A DNA stretch of 64,000 nucleotides from DASSYK01 sp036258315 (GTDB taxonomy: Bacteria; Actinomycetota; Thermoleophilia; Solirubrobacterales; 70-9), in NCBI GenBank assembly GCA_036258315.1, contig DATADX010000041.1:1-64000 (forward strand), in the 5' to 3' direction. This document shows, in pieces, positions 21,922 through 30,783 of this stretch. The notes under the pieces were generated by a model. That model was given only the letters and a program-made list of their open reading frames with translations, had not been told where the DNA came from and made no database searches. The position numbers were made by a program, and so were the translations under genes. Each line of letters begins with the position of its first letter. The stretch's first letter is position 1.

Positions 21922-22938
21922 ATGGGAGCGCGACGGACGATCTCCGGCGGGATTCTCGCCCTCGCCGCGCTGGCGCTGAGCGCCGGCCCGGCGTCGGCGT
22001 CGACCGCGACGATCTCGAGCAACACCCGCGTCAACGTCAGCGGCCAGGGCAACGAGCGCAACCAGATCGTGGTCGGCTACGAGCCGGGGACGGACCTCTA
22101 CCGCATCACCGACGCTGCCGGGATCGACTCGACCGGCCTCTGCACCGACGTGAACGCGACCACGGTCACGTGCCCCGGCGCGACGGTCGCCTCGATCACG
22201 GTCGGCAGCGGCGGCGGCTCCGACGCCGTCAGGCTCGACGCGAGCGTCCCGAGGACGATCGAGGGCACCCTCGACGGCGGCAGCGGCAACGACCAGCTGC
22301 TCGGGTCGACCGCCGACGACACCGTCGCCGGGGGCCGCGGCAACGACCTCCTGAACGGCGGCCTCGGAGCCGACGAGTTGCGCGGCGGCAGCGGCACGGA
22401 CATCGCCGACTACGGACAACGCGCGACCGGAGTCACGGTCACCGTCGGTGCCCGCGATGACGACGACGGCAACGAGCTCGACCAGTCCGGCAACGCGCGC
22501 GACAGCGTCCGGGGCGACGTCGAGACCGTGGTCGGGAGCGCGGGCCTCGACATGATCATCGGCGACTCGAGCCGCGAGACGCTGATCGGAGGCGAGGGCG
22601 ACGACCTGCTCGTGGGCGGCCGCGGCAACGACGGGCTGCTCGGGTTCGCAGGGAACGATCTGCTCTCCGGCGAGGGCGGCAGCGACACGCTCCGCGCCGC
22701 CGCCGGAAACGACCGCCTGTTCGGGGGCGATTCGAGCGACCGGCTCGCCGCCGGCCCCGGGGATGACTTCCTGAAGGGCCAGGCCGGAACCGACGCGATG
22801 AAGGGGAAGGGCGGGATCGACCGCATCGGTGCCCGCGACGGCGAGTTCGACGTCAAGATCAGCTGTGGCCCCGGCGGCAACCGCCGTGAGGCGGCGAAGC
22901 GCGACAAGCGCATCGATCCCCGCCCGAAGAGCTGCTGA
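21922..22938 (+). CDS. Secreted RTX-type calcium-binding repeat protein
   Basis: A 338-residue exported protein. The signal peptide is residues 1-26 (cleavage after ASA), and the start is preceded by GGGGGG. After a beta-rich N-terminal domain with a probable Cys pair (GLCTDVN, VTCPGA), it holds at least ten RTX nonapeptide units of GGxGxDxLx type (for example GGSGNDQLL, GGRGNDLLNGG, GGEGDDLLVGG) in two blocks. These fold as a calcium-binding parallel beta-roll. No catalytic domain is visible. It ends with a cysteine-containing basic tail (ISCGPGG, KSC). A surface or matrix role is likely. Confidence 0.88.
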   Translation: MGARRTISGGILALAALALSAGPASASTATISSNTRVNVSGQGNERNQIVVGYEPGTDLYRITDAAGIDSTGLCTDVNATTVTCPGATVASITVGSGGGSDAVRLDASVPRTIEGTLDGGSGNDQLLGSTADDTVAGGRGNDLLNGGLGADELRGGSGTDIADYGQRATGVTVTVGARDDDDGNELDQSGNARDSVRGDVETVVGSAGLDMIIGDSSRETLIGGEGDDLLVGGRGNDGLLGFAGNDLLSGEGGSDTLRAAAGNDRLFGGDSSDRLAAGPGDDFLKGQAGTDAMKGKGGIDRIGARDGEFDVKISCGPGGNRREAAKRDKRIDPRPKSC

Positions 22939-22945
22939 GCGCCGC

Positions 22946-23350
22946 CTAGGCGGCTTGGCGCTGCCCGAGCGTCAGCAGCGCCCAGAAGGGATGGTCGCGC
23001 GGCGGGATCCGCGGCGGCACCCGGCGGTGCTGGCGGTTCTGGGCCCAGGCGAGATAGCCCTGCAGGCGGTTGGAGATCGAGCGCAGCGTCGCCTCCGTCG
23101 GCTCCACCGCGCTTTGGTCGAGCGCCCACAGCCAGGCGTTCGCCTCGGCCTCCAGGCGCGGAGCCGAGCGCCCGCGACCGACCAGGTGCCCGATCTCGTG
23201 GAGGGCGATGTAGTACGAGACCTGGCCCTTGATCGGCGGGATCGCGATCTCGAGGCGCCCGCCGCGCCACCGGATCGCCCGGCCGCGCGACGAGCTGCCG
23301 GCCAGCTCGATCCCGTGCTGCGCGCACAGCTCCTCGACGTGAGCCTCCAT
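22946..23350 (-). CDS. Small HExxH zinc-metalloprotease-like protein
   Basis: The ATG at 23350 gives 134 residues. It contains the zincin motif HEIGH (His51, Glu52, His55) in YYIALHEIGHLVG, and a downstream RLEAEANAW whose Glu could be the third ligand, as in ImmA/IrrE-like and other gluzincins. The C-terminal WAQNRQHRRVPPRIPP tail is basic. No signal peptide, so probably cytoplasmic. The family is not certain. A toxin-antitoxin-style ImmA role would need a neighbouring regulator, which is absent. It is divergent from nadE, with 88 bases between starts. Confidence 0.7.
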   Translation of the reverse strand: MEAHVEELCAQHGIELAGSSSRGRAIRWRGGRLEIAIPPIKGQVSYYIALHEIGHLVGRGRSAPRLEAEANAWLWALDQSAVEPTEATLRSISNRLQGYLAWAQNRQHRRVPPRIPPRDHPFWALLTLGQRQAA

Positions 23351-23438
23351 CAGCGCCACGCCGCGGCGCCCGCGCCGGTTTCCGGCTCGCCCGTACACGG
23401 CGACGCAGGGTAGCCACCGGCGCGGCCATACTTGCTGC

Positions 23439-25196
23439 GTGGCCGAATCCACCCGGATGCGCATCGCGCTCGCCCAGATCGATCCGACCGTCGGCGACAT
23501 CGAGGGCAACGCCCGCCTCGCGTCCGAGTCGGTCGCCGCCGCCCGCGACGCGGGGGCGCAGCTCGTGCTGCTCCCGGAACTCTGCCTGTCGGGCTACCCG
23601 CCCGAGGACCTGCTCCTACGTGGGGACTTCCTCGACGCCGTCCGGGGCGCGCTCGAGGGGCTCGCGGCCGACGTCTACGGGATAGTCGCCCTGGTCGGCT
23701 TCCCCGAGCGCGCCGAGCGCAACGGCTCCGCGGCGCCGAACCCGATCATCGACCCGCTCCCGCCTCCCGCCCACAACTCACTGGCGGTCCTGGCCGACGG
23801 CGAGATCGCCACCATCTATCGCAAGATCCACCTCCCCAACTACGGGGTGTTCGACGAGCGCCGCTACTTCGAGCCCGGCGACGGCGCCGGGCTGATCGAG
23901 GTCGACGGGGTCGTGATCGGCCTCACGATCTGCGAGGACATCTGGGTGCCCGGCGACCCGGCGAGCGCCGAGGCCGAGGCCGGCGCACGGCTGATCGCCA
24001 ACCTGTCAGCCTCGCCCTATGCCCGCGAAAAGGGCCAGGCCCGTGAGGCGATGGTCTCCGCCCGCGCTCTCACCACCGGCGCGGGCTTCGCGCTCTGCAA
24101 CACCGTCGGCGGCCAGGACGAGCTCGTCTTCGACGGCGAGAGCGTGGTCGTCTCCCCGGCCGGCGAGACGCTGGCCCGCGCCGCCCAATTCGCGCCCGAG
24201 CTGCTCGTCTGCGACCTGCTGCTTCCGGCTGCCGCGACCAGCGACGCCGGAGACGTCCGCGTCGCTGCGCGCCTGCAGTGCGGTGCCGGCCCCGAGGGCC
24301 GCATCGAGCATCGAGTCGCCCAACGGCTCAGCGAGGAGGCCGAGGTCTACGGGGCGCTCGTTCTGGGGGTGCGGGACTACGTCGAGAAGAACGGCTTCGA
24401 CGCGGTCGTGCTCGGCCTCTCGGGCGGGATCGACTCCGCCCTCGTCGCCCAGGTCGCCGCCGACGCCGTCGGGCCCGAGCGCCTGCACTGCGCCGTGATG
24501 CCCTCCCCCCACTCCAGCGAGGGCACCCAGGCCGACGCGCGCGCGATCGCGCTCAACCTCGGCGCCGACCTGATCGAGATCCCGATCGCCGCGGTGATGG
24601 CGGCCTTCGAGCGGGCCCTCGCCGAGCGCTTCGAGGGGACGGAGCCCGGGATCGCCGAGGAGAACCTCCAGGCGCGGATCCGCGGCAACCTCGTGATGGC
24701 GCTCTCGAACAAGTTCGGCTGGCTCGTCCTGACGACCGGCAACAAGAGCGAGCTGTCGGTCGGCTACGCGACCCTGTACGGCGACATGGCGGGCGGCTTC
24801 GCGGTCATCAAGGACGTCTGGAAGACGCTCGTCTACAGGCTCGTCCGCTATCGCAACGAGCGCGAGGGCCGCAAGCTCGTCCCCGCCTCCGTGCTCGAGC
24901 GCCCACCCTCGGCCGAGCTGCGCGCCGATCAGCTCGACGAGGACTCGCTGCCCCCCTACGACGTCCTCGACCGGATCCTCGAGGGCTACGTGGAGCGCGA
25001 CGAGGGCCCCGATGCGCTCGTCGAGGCGGGCCTGCCGGAGGACGTGGTCACCGATGTGATCCGCCTCGTCGACCGCGCCGAGTACAAGCGCCGCCAGGCG
25101 CCGCCTGGGATCCGGATCTCGACGAAGGCGTTCGGACGCGACCGCCGCCTGCCGATCACCAACCGGTTCGGCTCGATGCGCCCGCTGCCTCGCTGA
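23439..25196 (+). CDS. nadE: Glutamine-dependent NAD+ synthetase
   Basis: A 585-residue two-domain enzyme. The N-terminal nitrilase-type glutaminase has the triad Glu47 (LLPELCLSG), Lys129 (IYRKIHLPN) and Cys165 (LTICEDIW). The C-terminal synthetase has the ATP pyrophosphatase loop VLGLSGGIDSALVAQ, followed by TTGNKSELSVGY. It makes NAD+ from deamido-NAD+ using glutamine and ATP. The start is GTG 23439; an ATG at 23457 (MRIALAQ) is an equally good alternative, since neither has a clear ribosome-binding site. Confidence 0.95.
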   Translation: MAESTRMRIALAQIDPTVGDIEGNARLASESVAAARDAGAQLVLLPELCLSGYPPEDLLLRGDFLDAVRGALEGLAADVYGIVALVGFPERAERNGSAAPNPIIDPLPPPAHNSLAVLADGEIATIYRKIHLPNYGVFDERRYFEPGDGAGLIEVDGVVIGLTICEDIWVPGDPASAEAEAGARLIANLSASPYAREKGQAREAMVSARALTTGAGFALCNTVGGQDELVFDGESVVVSPAGETLARAAQFAPELLVCDLLLPAAATSDAGDVRVAARLQCGAGPEGRIEHRVAQRLSEEAEVYGALVLGVRDYVEKNGFDAVVLGLSGGIDSALVAQVAADAVGPERLHCAVMPSPHSSEGTQADARAIALNLGADLIEIPIAAVMAAFERALAERFEGTEPGIAEENLQARIRGNLVMALSNKFGWLVLTTGNKSELSVGYATLYGDMAGGFAVIKDVWKTLVYRLVRYRNEREGRKLVPASVLERPPSAELRADQLDEDSLPPYDVLDRILEGYVERDEGPDALVEAGLPEDVVTDVIRLVDRAEYKRRQAPPGIRISTKAFGRDRRLPITNRFGSMRPLPR

Positions 25197-25209
25197 GCGG
25201 CCACCAGGC

Positions 25210-25228
25210 CCGCTCCGCTTCGGAGCGG
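25210..25228. terminator. Hairpin downstream of nadE
   Basis: CCGCTCCG-CTT-CGGAGCGG forms an 8-bp stem with a 3-base loop, 14 bases after the nadE stop and between convergent genes. There is no T-run, as is common in high-GC actinobacteria. Confidence 0.55.
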
Positions 25229-25293
25229 AGGGCGAAGCCCGTAGCGACTCGCGAGGGGCGGCCGCTCGTGACCGCGACCTGATCGCCAAGCCG

Positions 25294-25704
25294 TCAGTCT
25301 CGCCGCGGACGCACCGCGATCGTCATCCGCACCATCGCGCAGAGGCGCTCCTCGTCATCCAGGATATCGACGTCCCAGACCCAGGTCGTGCGGCCGCGGG
25401 AGCGGGCCTTGGCCCGGGCGGTGATCATTCCGCCGGTGATCGGACGCACGAAGGAGGTGTCGTTGGCCTGGCCCATCGCGACCATGCCGTCGTCCATCAC
25501 GGCGGCGTAGGTGGCCGCCGAGCAGAGGCTCTCGGCGAGGGCGGCGAAGACGCCGCCGTGGACGATCCCGTAGGGCTGCCTGTGGTGGTCCTCGATCGCG
25601 ATCGTCGCCCGCGCGTGATCGGGGTCCAGCTCGGCCCATTCGACGCCGATGTGGGCGGCAAAGCCGTCGGGCCGAAGGCTCTCCGGGCTGCTCATCCGGC
25701 GCAC
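25294..25704 (-). CDS. PaaI-type hotdog-fold thioesterase
   Basis: A 136-residue single-hotdog protein. The hallmark HGGVFAALAES of the PaaI/YbgC group is present (about residues 49-59), with Asp/Asn in QANDTSFVRPI. The C-terminal strands TTWVWDVDILDDEERLCAMV and RMTIAV follow. It should hydrolyse an aromatic or fatty acyl-CoA. The GTG at 25704 has GGGAGG 11 bases upstream; the alternative ATG at 25695 would remove three residues. It is divergent from the 25737 gene by 32 bases. Confidence 0.88.
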   Translation of the reverse strand: MRRMSSPESLRPDGFAAHIGVEWAELDPDHARATIAIEDHHRQPYGIVHGGVFAALAESLCSAATYAAVMDDGMVAMGQANDTSFVRPITGGMITARAKARSRGRTTWVWDVDILDDEERLCAMVRMTIAVRPRRD

Positions 25705-25736
25705 GATAGTGATCGCCTCCCGTAGGCTTCCCCGCC

Positions 25737-26846
25737 GTGCCTTTGAGTGACGAACAGCGCTCGATGCTGCAGCTGCTGCTGCAGGGCCAGAGCTACGAGG
25801 ACATCGGCTCCCTGCTCGGGGTGGATCGCGACGAGGTCCGCTCGCGCGCTCGCGCGGCGCTGCAGGAGGTTGGCGGCGCCGATCCCGACGCGCGCGTCGG
25901 GCTGACCGACTACCTGCTCGGGCAGGCCGATCCGATCGGCCGTGCGGATGCCGTCCGCCACCTCCAGAACGACCCCGAGGCGAACGCGCTCGCCGTTCGG
26001 CTGGTCGCGCAGCTCCGGCTCCTTGCTCCGGGGGCCGACCTGCCCGAGATCGCCCCCGCCCGGGGCGGCCGACGGGAGCGGCCGGCTACCCCGCCGGCGC
26101 CAAGCGCACCCGCGCCCGGCGCCGCAACGACCGGGCAGCGCAAGGCTGAGCGGCCTGGCCTGGGAGGCCGGATCTCGGGCGCCCTCGGCGGCGGCGGAGG
26201 GTCGGACGGCCAGGCCAGGCTGCTGATCGGGATCGGCGCCGCGACGCTTCTGATCGTCGCCATCGTGCTCGTCCTGGTGCTCGGCGGTGACGACGACGGA
26301 GGGGACGGCGGCCAGGCCGACACCGACACCGCGACGACTGCAGCGCAGGGCTCCGAGGAGCTGACGATCGTCGCGCTGGCGCCGGTCAGCGGCACTTCCG
26401 ACGCCAGCGGCCAGGCCGTGTTCGCGACCGTGCAGGACCAGCCGGTCCTGCAGCTCAACCTGAACGGGCTCCAACCCGCCGGGGAGGGCCAGAACTACAT
26501 CGTCTGGCTGTACAACTCCGAGCGGATCGCCTTCCCGCTCGCGCGCGACCAGGCGGGTCAGAACGGAGCTCTGACGGGCGCGGCGGTGATCCCGAACGAG
26601 GTCGTGCCGCTGCTCGGCCAGTTCGGGTGCGTCGACGTCTCGCTCGCCTCCAACAAGGCGACCCAGGCCGCGCTCAGGCAGGCGGTCGAGGGTGAGACGC
26701 TGCCGGCCCACAGTGGCGAGACGGTGCTGCGCGGCCAGATTCCGAGCAGCCCCGGCGAGCAGGCGCCGAGCGGCGCCGCGGCCCAGTGCGACCTCGCCCC
26801 CGCGGGTGGCGCCCAGGGCGGTCAGGGCGGCGCCCCTAACGGTTAG
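25737..26846 (+). CDS. HTH-transmembrane-extracellular protein (sigma4-like N-terminus)
   Basis: A 369-residue single-pass membrane protein. Residues 5-43 resemble the region-4 helix-turn-helix of sigma factors (QRSMLQLLLQGQSYEDIGSL, then LGVDRDEVRSRA). Residues 50-100 form a helical segment, and 105-160 a Pro/Ala/Gly-rich linker. A transmembrane helix spans 161-184. The Asp/Gly-rich exit leads to a 180-residue extracellular domain with beta-rich pattern (LQLNLNGLQPAGEGQNYIVW, then LYNSERIAFPLA), resembling the anti-sigma-K/RskA C-terminal type. No anti-sigma zinc motif is seen. A membrane-tethered regulator is inferred. Confidence 0.75.
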   Translation: MPLSDEQRSMLQLLLQGQSYEDIGSLLGVDRDEVRSRARAALQEVGGADPDARVGLTDYLLGQADPIGRADAVRHLQNDPEANALAVRLVAQLRLLAPGADLPEIAPARGGRRERPATPPAPSAPAPGAATTGQRKAERPGLGGRISGALGGGGGSDGQARLLIGIGAATLLIVAIVLVLVLGGDDDGGDGGQADTDTATTAAQGSEELTIVALAPVSGTSDASGQAVFATVQDQPVLQLNLNGLQPAGEGQNYIVWLYNSERIAFPLARDQAGQNGALTGAAVIPNEVVPLLGQFGCVDVSLASNKATQAALRQAVEGETLPAHSGETVLRGQIPSSPGEQAPSGAAAQCDLAPAGGAQGGQGGAPNG

Positions 26847-26899
26847 GCTCTGGCCGGCGGTGGCAGGGGAGAGGGCAGGCGGCTGGTCCGCAGCTGAGG

Positions 26900-29116
26900 C
26901 TAGGGAAAGACGCGGCAGGGCTCGCCGCGCAGCGCTGGACAGGGCGGAAGCGGGGTCGGCGCCGAGACCCTTGGGGCGAGCGGGAGGATCAGCCGCGACG
27001 GGCGCTTTCGCGAGAAGGCGACGGTCACGTTTGCGTCGCGGCCGGCCGGGACCGTCTCCGCGAACGACCAGACCGGCTGATCACCGCTCGGGGCGGTGAT
27101 GGTGACGCGGATCCGTGATCCGGCCCGATAGACATGGCCCTGGTGGTACAGGGGAATGATCACCTTCGCGAGACGGCCTTTCGGGAGCCTGGCCGCGTCC
27201 TCTCGGCGCAGGCTGAGAACGGGCTCCAGCAGCGTGCTGCGGCGCTGGTCGAGCTTGCGCATGCTGGCGCGCAGCCAGCCGCTCTGGACGTAGGTCTCCC
27301 TGCCGTCCGGCCGCACCTCCGACACGGTCGCCTGGAGGTCCACGTCGGGGACCGACGCGCGGATCCAGGCGTGCACGGCGCCGGCGCCGACCACCCCGTT
27401 GTCGGCCGCGAGGGGCGGGGTCACGTAGGAGGCGGCGGTGCCGGCGGGCGGCTGGCGCCAGTCGTAGCTCGGGTTCGCGGTCCACAGGTCACCACGGCCG
27501 GTGTTCGTGCCCGCGAAGTCGTCGGCCGGGCGGGACTCCTTGTCCCAGATGAAGCTGTCCTTCCCCTGCTTCCCCGGGGGCTTGTTGCGGAGCGCGCCGC
27601 GGTCGGCGAAGAACCACGAGCGGGGCTTGATGCCCGGGAGGGGGTACCGGCTGAACGACTGCTCGAAGCCCGGGACCGGGTTCCCCGGCGTGGACCCAGC
27701 GCCGTTGTCGAACAGGATCCGGACCCGCGGCAGCCGCTCGAAGGCGTCCTTTGCGGCCGCGTAGGTCGGCTGATCCTGGATCGGGTCGTGCGGCAGGTTG
27801 ACGCCGCTCACCCCCATCACCTGCTGGTAGAGCGCGGGGGCCGCCGCGGCGGCCAGCGGGGGCAGCCGCGGCCTCCGCTCGGCCACGTACAGCTCGAGGA
27901 AGTCGAACCAGCGGTTGAACGTCTCGGGGTCGAGCGAGTCGGTGTGGAGCCCGTTCGTGAACGTGAACCACTTGCGCTTGGTGCCCGTGAAGCGGTCGGC
28001 GAGGTTCGGGCAGTGAGCGCCGGTCTGCTCGTCGTTGAACTGGCAGGCGAGGAAGACCGGCGTCTTGATCTTGTGGACGAAGTTGGCCGGCAAGAGCGGA
28101 TTGGCGACCTTCGGCCGGAAGAAGCGGTTCCGGTACACCTTCCTGATCAGGTCGGTCGCCGCGGTGTGCAGCGTCTGGTTCGCGGCGCAGGTCGCGTCCC
28201 CGTTCTCGATTCGGTTCCACGCCCACGCCTGCCCCTCGGTCGCGGACGCCGGCTTGGCGTCGCCGACGCGATCGAGCGCCCACTCGAGGGCGAACCCGGT
28301 GTTCAGGATGCCGCCTGGGTAGAGCGTGGTCCCGGTGTTGTCGATCACCGAGAGCGGCGTAATGGCCGCGAGATGCGGCGGCGCGGTGGCCCCGACGAAC
28401 AGCTGGCTGATCCCTCCGTAGGAGACGCCGACCATCCCGACCTTGCCGTGCAGCGCCCATGGCTGGCGGGCAACGGTCTCCACCACGTCGTAGCCGTCCA
28501 GCCCCTGGAGCGGCTCGAAGTAGTCGAAGGCGCCACCCGAGCAGCCGGTGCCGCGCATGTTCACGTCCACCACCGCGTAGCCGAGCAGGTTGGCGATCGG
28601 GCTGATCCCGGCCTCGGCGCCGGCGGGGTTGGCGTATCCGTAGCCCGAGTACTCGACGAGCGTCGGGTAGGGCCCGTTGGCGGCGGGGCCTGGCAGGCGG
28701 ACGGAGATCGCGAGCTGGGTTCCGTCCCTCGTGGTGAGGTACCCGTACCCACCTGCGGGAAGCGTCTGGTTGTAGAGCGCGGGGTCCCTCGGCGCCGACT
28801 TCGCGCTGAACACGCCGACGCGGGCCGACAGCGAGCCGTCGGCGGCGCGGACCCGGTACTTGCCGGTCGGGACCCGGCGGAACAGGGCGCCGCCCAGCAA
28901 ACCGACGGGCTTCGTGGCGACCCGCCTGCCGCGACGGTCGACCAGGCGCAGCTTCGTTCCCGTGGCGGCACCGGTCACGTAGACCTGGTTGGCGCTGCCG
29001 CGAACGTTCAGGCCGTTCGCGGCCGCGGCGGCACCGGGCGCGAGCAGCGCGATCGCGACTACAGCCGCCAGCGCCGCGGACGTCCGCTTCAGATTCGCCC
29101 CGGTCGCGTTGCTCAT
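26900..29116 (-). CDS. Secreted CocE/NonD-family (X-Pro dipeptidyl-peptidase-like) hydrolase
   Basis: A 738-residue exported serine hydrolase. It starts at ATG 29116 after AGGAGGG, with a signal peptide through about residue 33. A small beta domain precedes the S15/CocE alpha/beta-hydrolase core: RDGTQLAISVRLPGP, DVNMRGTGCSGG, the nucleophile in VGMVGVSYGGISQL, and a His in NGLHTDSLDPETF. The C-terminal jelly-roll domain of the family (PPLAADNGVVGAGAVHAWIR onwards) is complete. Substrates could be peptides or esters. It is the last gene of the minus-strand group led by ispG/proS, and about 50 bases follow the FAD oxidase stop. Confidence 0.9.
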   Translation of the reverse strand: MSNATGANLKRTSAALAAVVAIALLAPGAAAAANGLNVRGSANQVYVTGAATGTKLRLVDRRGRRVATKPVGLLGGALFRRVPTGKYRVRAADGSLSARVGVFSAKSAPRDPALYNQTLPAGGYGYLTTRDGTQLAISVRLPGPAANGPYPTLVEYSGYGYANPAGAEAGISPIANLLGYAVVDVNMRGTGCSGGAFDYFEPLQGLDGYDVVETVARQPWALHGKVGMVGVSYGGISQLFVGATAPPHLAAITPLSVIDNTGTTLYPGGILNTGFALEWALDRVGDAKPASATEGQAWAWNRIENGDATCAANQTLHTAATDLIRKVYRNRFFRPKVANPLLPANFVHKIKTPVFLACQFNDEQTGAHCPNLADRFTGTKRKWFTFTNGLHTDSLDPETFNRWFDFLELYVAERRPRLPPLAAAAAPALYQQVMGVSGVNLPHDPIQDQPTYAAAKDAFERLPRVRILFDNGAGSTPGNPVPGFEQSFSRYPLPGIKPRSWFFADRGALRNKPPGKQGKDSFIWDKESRPADDFAGTNTGRGDLWTANPSYDWRQPPAGTAASYVTPPLAADNGVVGAGAVHAWIRASVPDVDLQATVSEVRPDGRETYVQSGWLRASMRKLDQRRSTLLEPVLSLRREDAARLPKGRLAKVIIPLYHQGHVYRAGSRIRVTITAPSGDQPVWSFAETVPAGRDANVTVAFSRKRPSRLILPLAPRVSAPTPLPPCPALRGEPCRVFP

Positions 29117-29166
29117 CCCTCCTCGCCCTCCTTGGCTGGCTCCCCCTGCATCGGGGAGGATATGCG

Positions 29167-30783
29167 CTACGGCAGAAGCTTGCCCGGGTTCATGATCCCG
29201 GCCGGGTCGAGGCGCTCCTTGACGGCGCGCAGGGCCTCGAGGCCGAGCTCCCCGACCTCGTTGCGCATGTAGGGCGCGTGGTCGCGGCCGACGGCGTGGT
29301 GGTGGGTGATCGTCCCGGCGACGGCGACGATCGCGTCGCTCGCCGCCCGCTTGGCGTCGCGCCACTGCTCAAGCTCCTCTCCCCTCCTCGCCCGGGCGAG
29401 GAACGTGTAGTAGAGCGAGGCGCCATCGGGGTAGGCGTGGGAGAGGTGGCACATCACGATCGACCGCGGGCCGAGCGCGTCCCTGAGCGCGCCGCCGACG
29501 GCGAGGTAGAGCTCGTCGAGGCGGCTCCAGGTGTGGGCGGTCTCGAGCGTCTCGACGAACACCCCGATCCCGATCAGCTCGTCGCGCAGGTACGGCCCCT
29601 CGAACCTCGCCTTCTCCCAGGAGCGTCCGGCTGTCTGCCCGAGCGCCACCGCGCCGCCCGAGCGCAGCCTGCGTGAGGCGAGCGAGCGCCGCCGGCGCAC
29701 AGACCCGCGCTCGCCCTCGTAGCCGCAGACGATCAGGCAGCCCCCCCGACGGCGGCGCAGCGAAAGATACGCGTCCAGGGCGCGCTTCTGCCATCCCTCG
29801 GTGCCGGACAGCTGCATCGACACGCTGGTCTCCTCCTCGTCCGAGAGGCGCAGGACGTCCGGCATCTCCTGGCGCTGGGCGAGCTCGCGGACGATCTCGC
29901 GGCCGGAGGCGAAGTCCGGGGCGATCCAGCCCTCGTAGCGGCGCAGCTCGGGCGCGGGCCGCACCCGGCAGGCGACCTCCGTGATCACGCCGAGCGTCCC
30001 CTCCGAGCCCAGCACGAGCTCGCGCAGCGAGGGCCCGGCCGCCGTGTGCGGGATCTGGAGCGTCCGCAGCACCCCGGCGGGCGCGGTCAGCTCGACGGCG
30101 GTGACGAGCTCGTCGAAGCGGCCGTAGCCGCTCGAGGCCTGACCCGCCGAGCGCGTCGCCGCGTAGCCGCCGATCGTCGCCTGCTCATAGGACTGTGGGT
30201 AGTGCCCGAGCGTGGTTCCGCGCTCCCCCAGGGCGGCCTCGGCCTCGGGACCGCGCAGGCCCGGGCCGAGCCGCGCGACGAGCGAGGTGCGGTCGAGGTC
30301 GACCGAGCGGAGGCGGCCGAGGTCCAGCGAAACGACTGCCGCGTGGTCTCCCGCGACGGCGTCGAGGCCGCCGACCACGCTCGATCCGCCCCCGAACGGG
30401 ACCACGGCGACGCCGGCCTCGCTGCAGGCGTGCAGGACCGCCGCGACCTTTGCGGCGTCGGCCGGAACCAGCACGGCGTCGGGTGCCCGCTCCAGCCGGC
30501 CCGACCGCAGCCGGATCAGATCCGGATAGCTGCGCCCCGCGGCGCGCCGGACGCGGTCCTCCGCGCCGCTCAGCACGTTCCCCTCACCGACCGCCGCCCG
30601 GACGGTGCCGGGGATCGGCCGTGGCTCGGGCAGCTCCAGCCGCTCGAGGGGCACGCGCTCGGTCGCATCCCCCGGCTCGACCCCGAGCTGGGAGCGGATC
30701 GCCGCCGTCTGGGCCTGCGAGAGGTCGAGCCGCCGCTCCGCGTCACCCCACCCCCACCATTTGAAGGACTTGCCGGGACTCAG
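29167..30783 (-). CDS. FAD-binding oxidase, alkyl-DHAP-synthase-like, probable CTG start
   Basis: A 538-residue VAO/PCMH-family flavoprotein. The N-terminal KWWGWGD motif typical of alkyldihydroxyacetonephosphate-synthase-like enzymes lies at residues 8-14. It is followed by the FAD-binding VVPFGGGSSVVGG, the QSYEQATIGGYAATRSAGQASSGYG-type loop (described in part) and the C-terminal THHHAVGRDH active-site motif. No ATG, GTG or TTG precedes KWWGWG in frame nearby. A CTG at 30783 overlaps the stop of the upstream gene as CTGA, just like the ATGA junctions elsewhere. Ether-lipid synthesis is possible but unproven. Confidence 0.87.
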   Translation of the reverse strand: MSPGKSFKWWGWGDAERRLDLSQAQTAAIRSQLGVEPGDATERVPLERLELPEPRPIPGTVRAAVGEGNVLSGAEDRVRRAAGRSYPDLIRLRSGRLERAPDAVLVPADAAKVAAVLHACSEAGVAVVPFGGGSSVVGGLDAVAGDHAAVVSLDLGRLRSVDLDRTSLVARLGPGLRGPEAEAALGERGTTLGHYPQSYEQATIGGYAATRSAGQASSGYGRFDELVTAVELTAPAGVLRTLQIPHTAAGPSLRELVLGSEGTLGVITEVACRVRPAPELRRYEGWIAPDFASGREIVRELAQRQEMPDVLRLSDEEETSVSMQLSGTEGWQKRALDAYLSLRRRRGGCLIVCGYEGERGSVRRRRSLASRRLRSGGAVALGQTAGRSWEKARFEGPYLRDELIGIGVFVETLETAHTWSRLDELYLAVGGALRDALGPRSIVMCHLSHAYPDGASLYYTFLARARRGEELEQWRDAKRAASDAIVAVAGTITHHHAVGRDHAPYMRNEVGELGLEALRAVKERLDPAGIMNPGKLLP

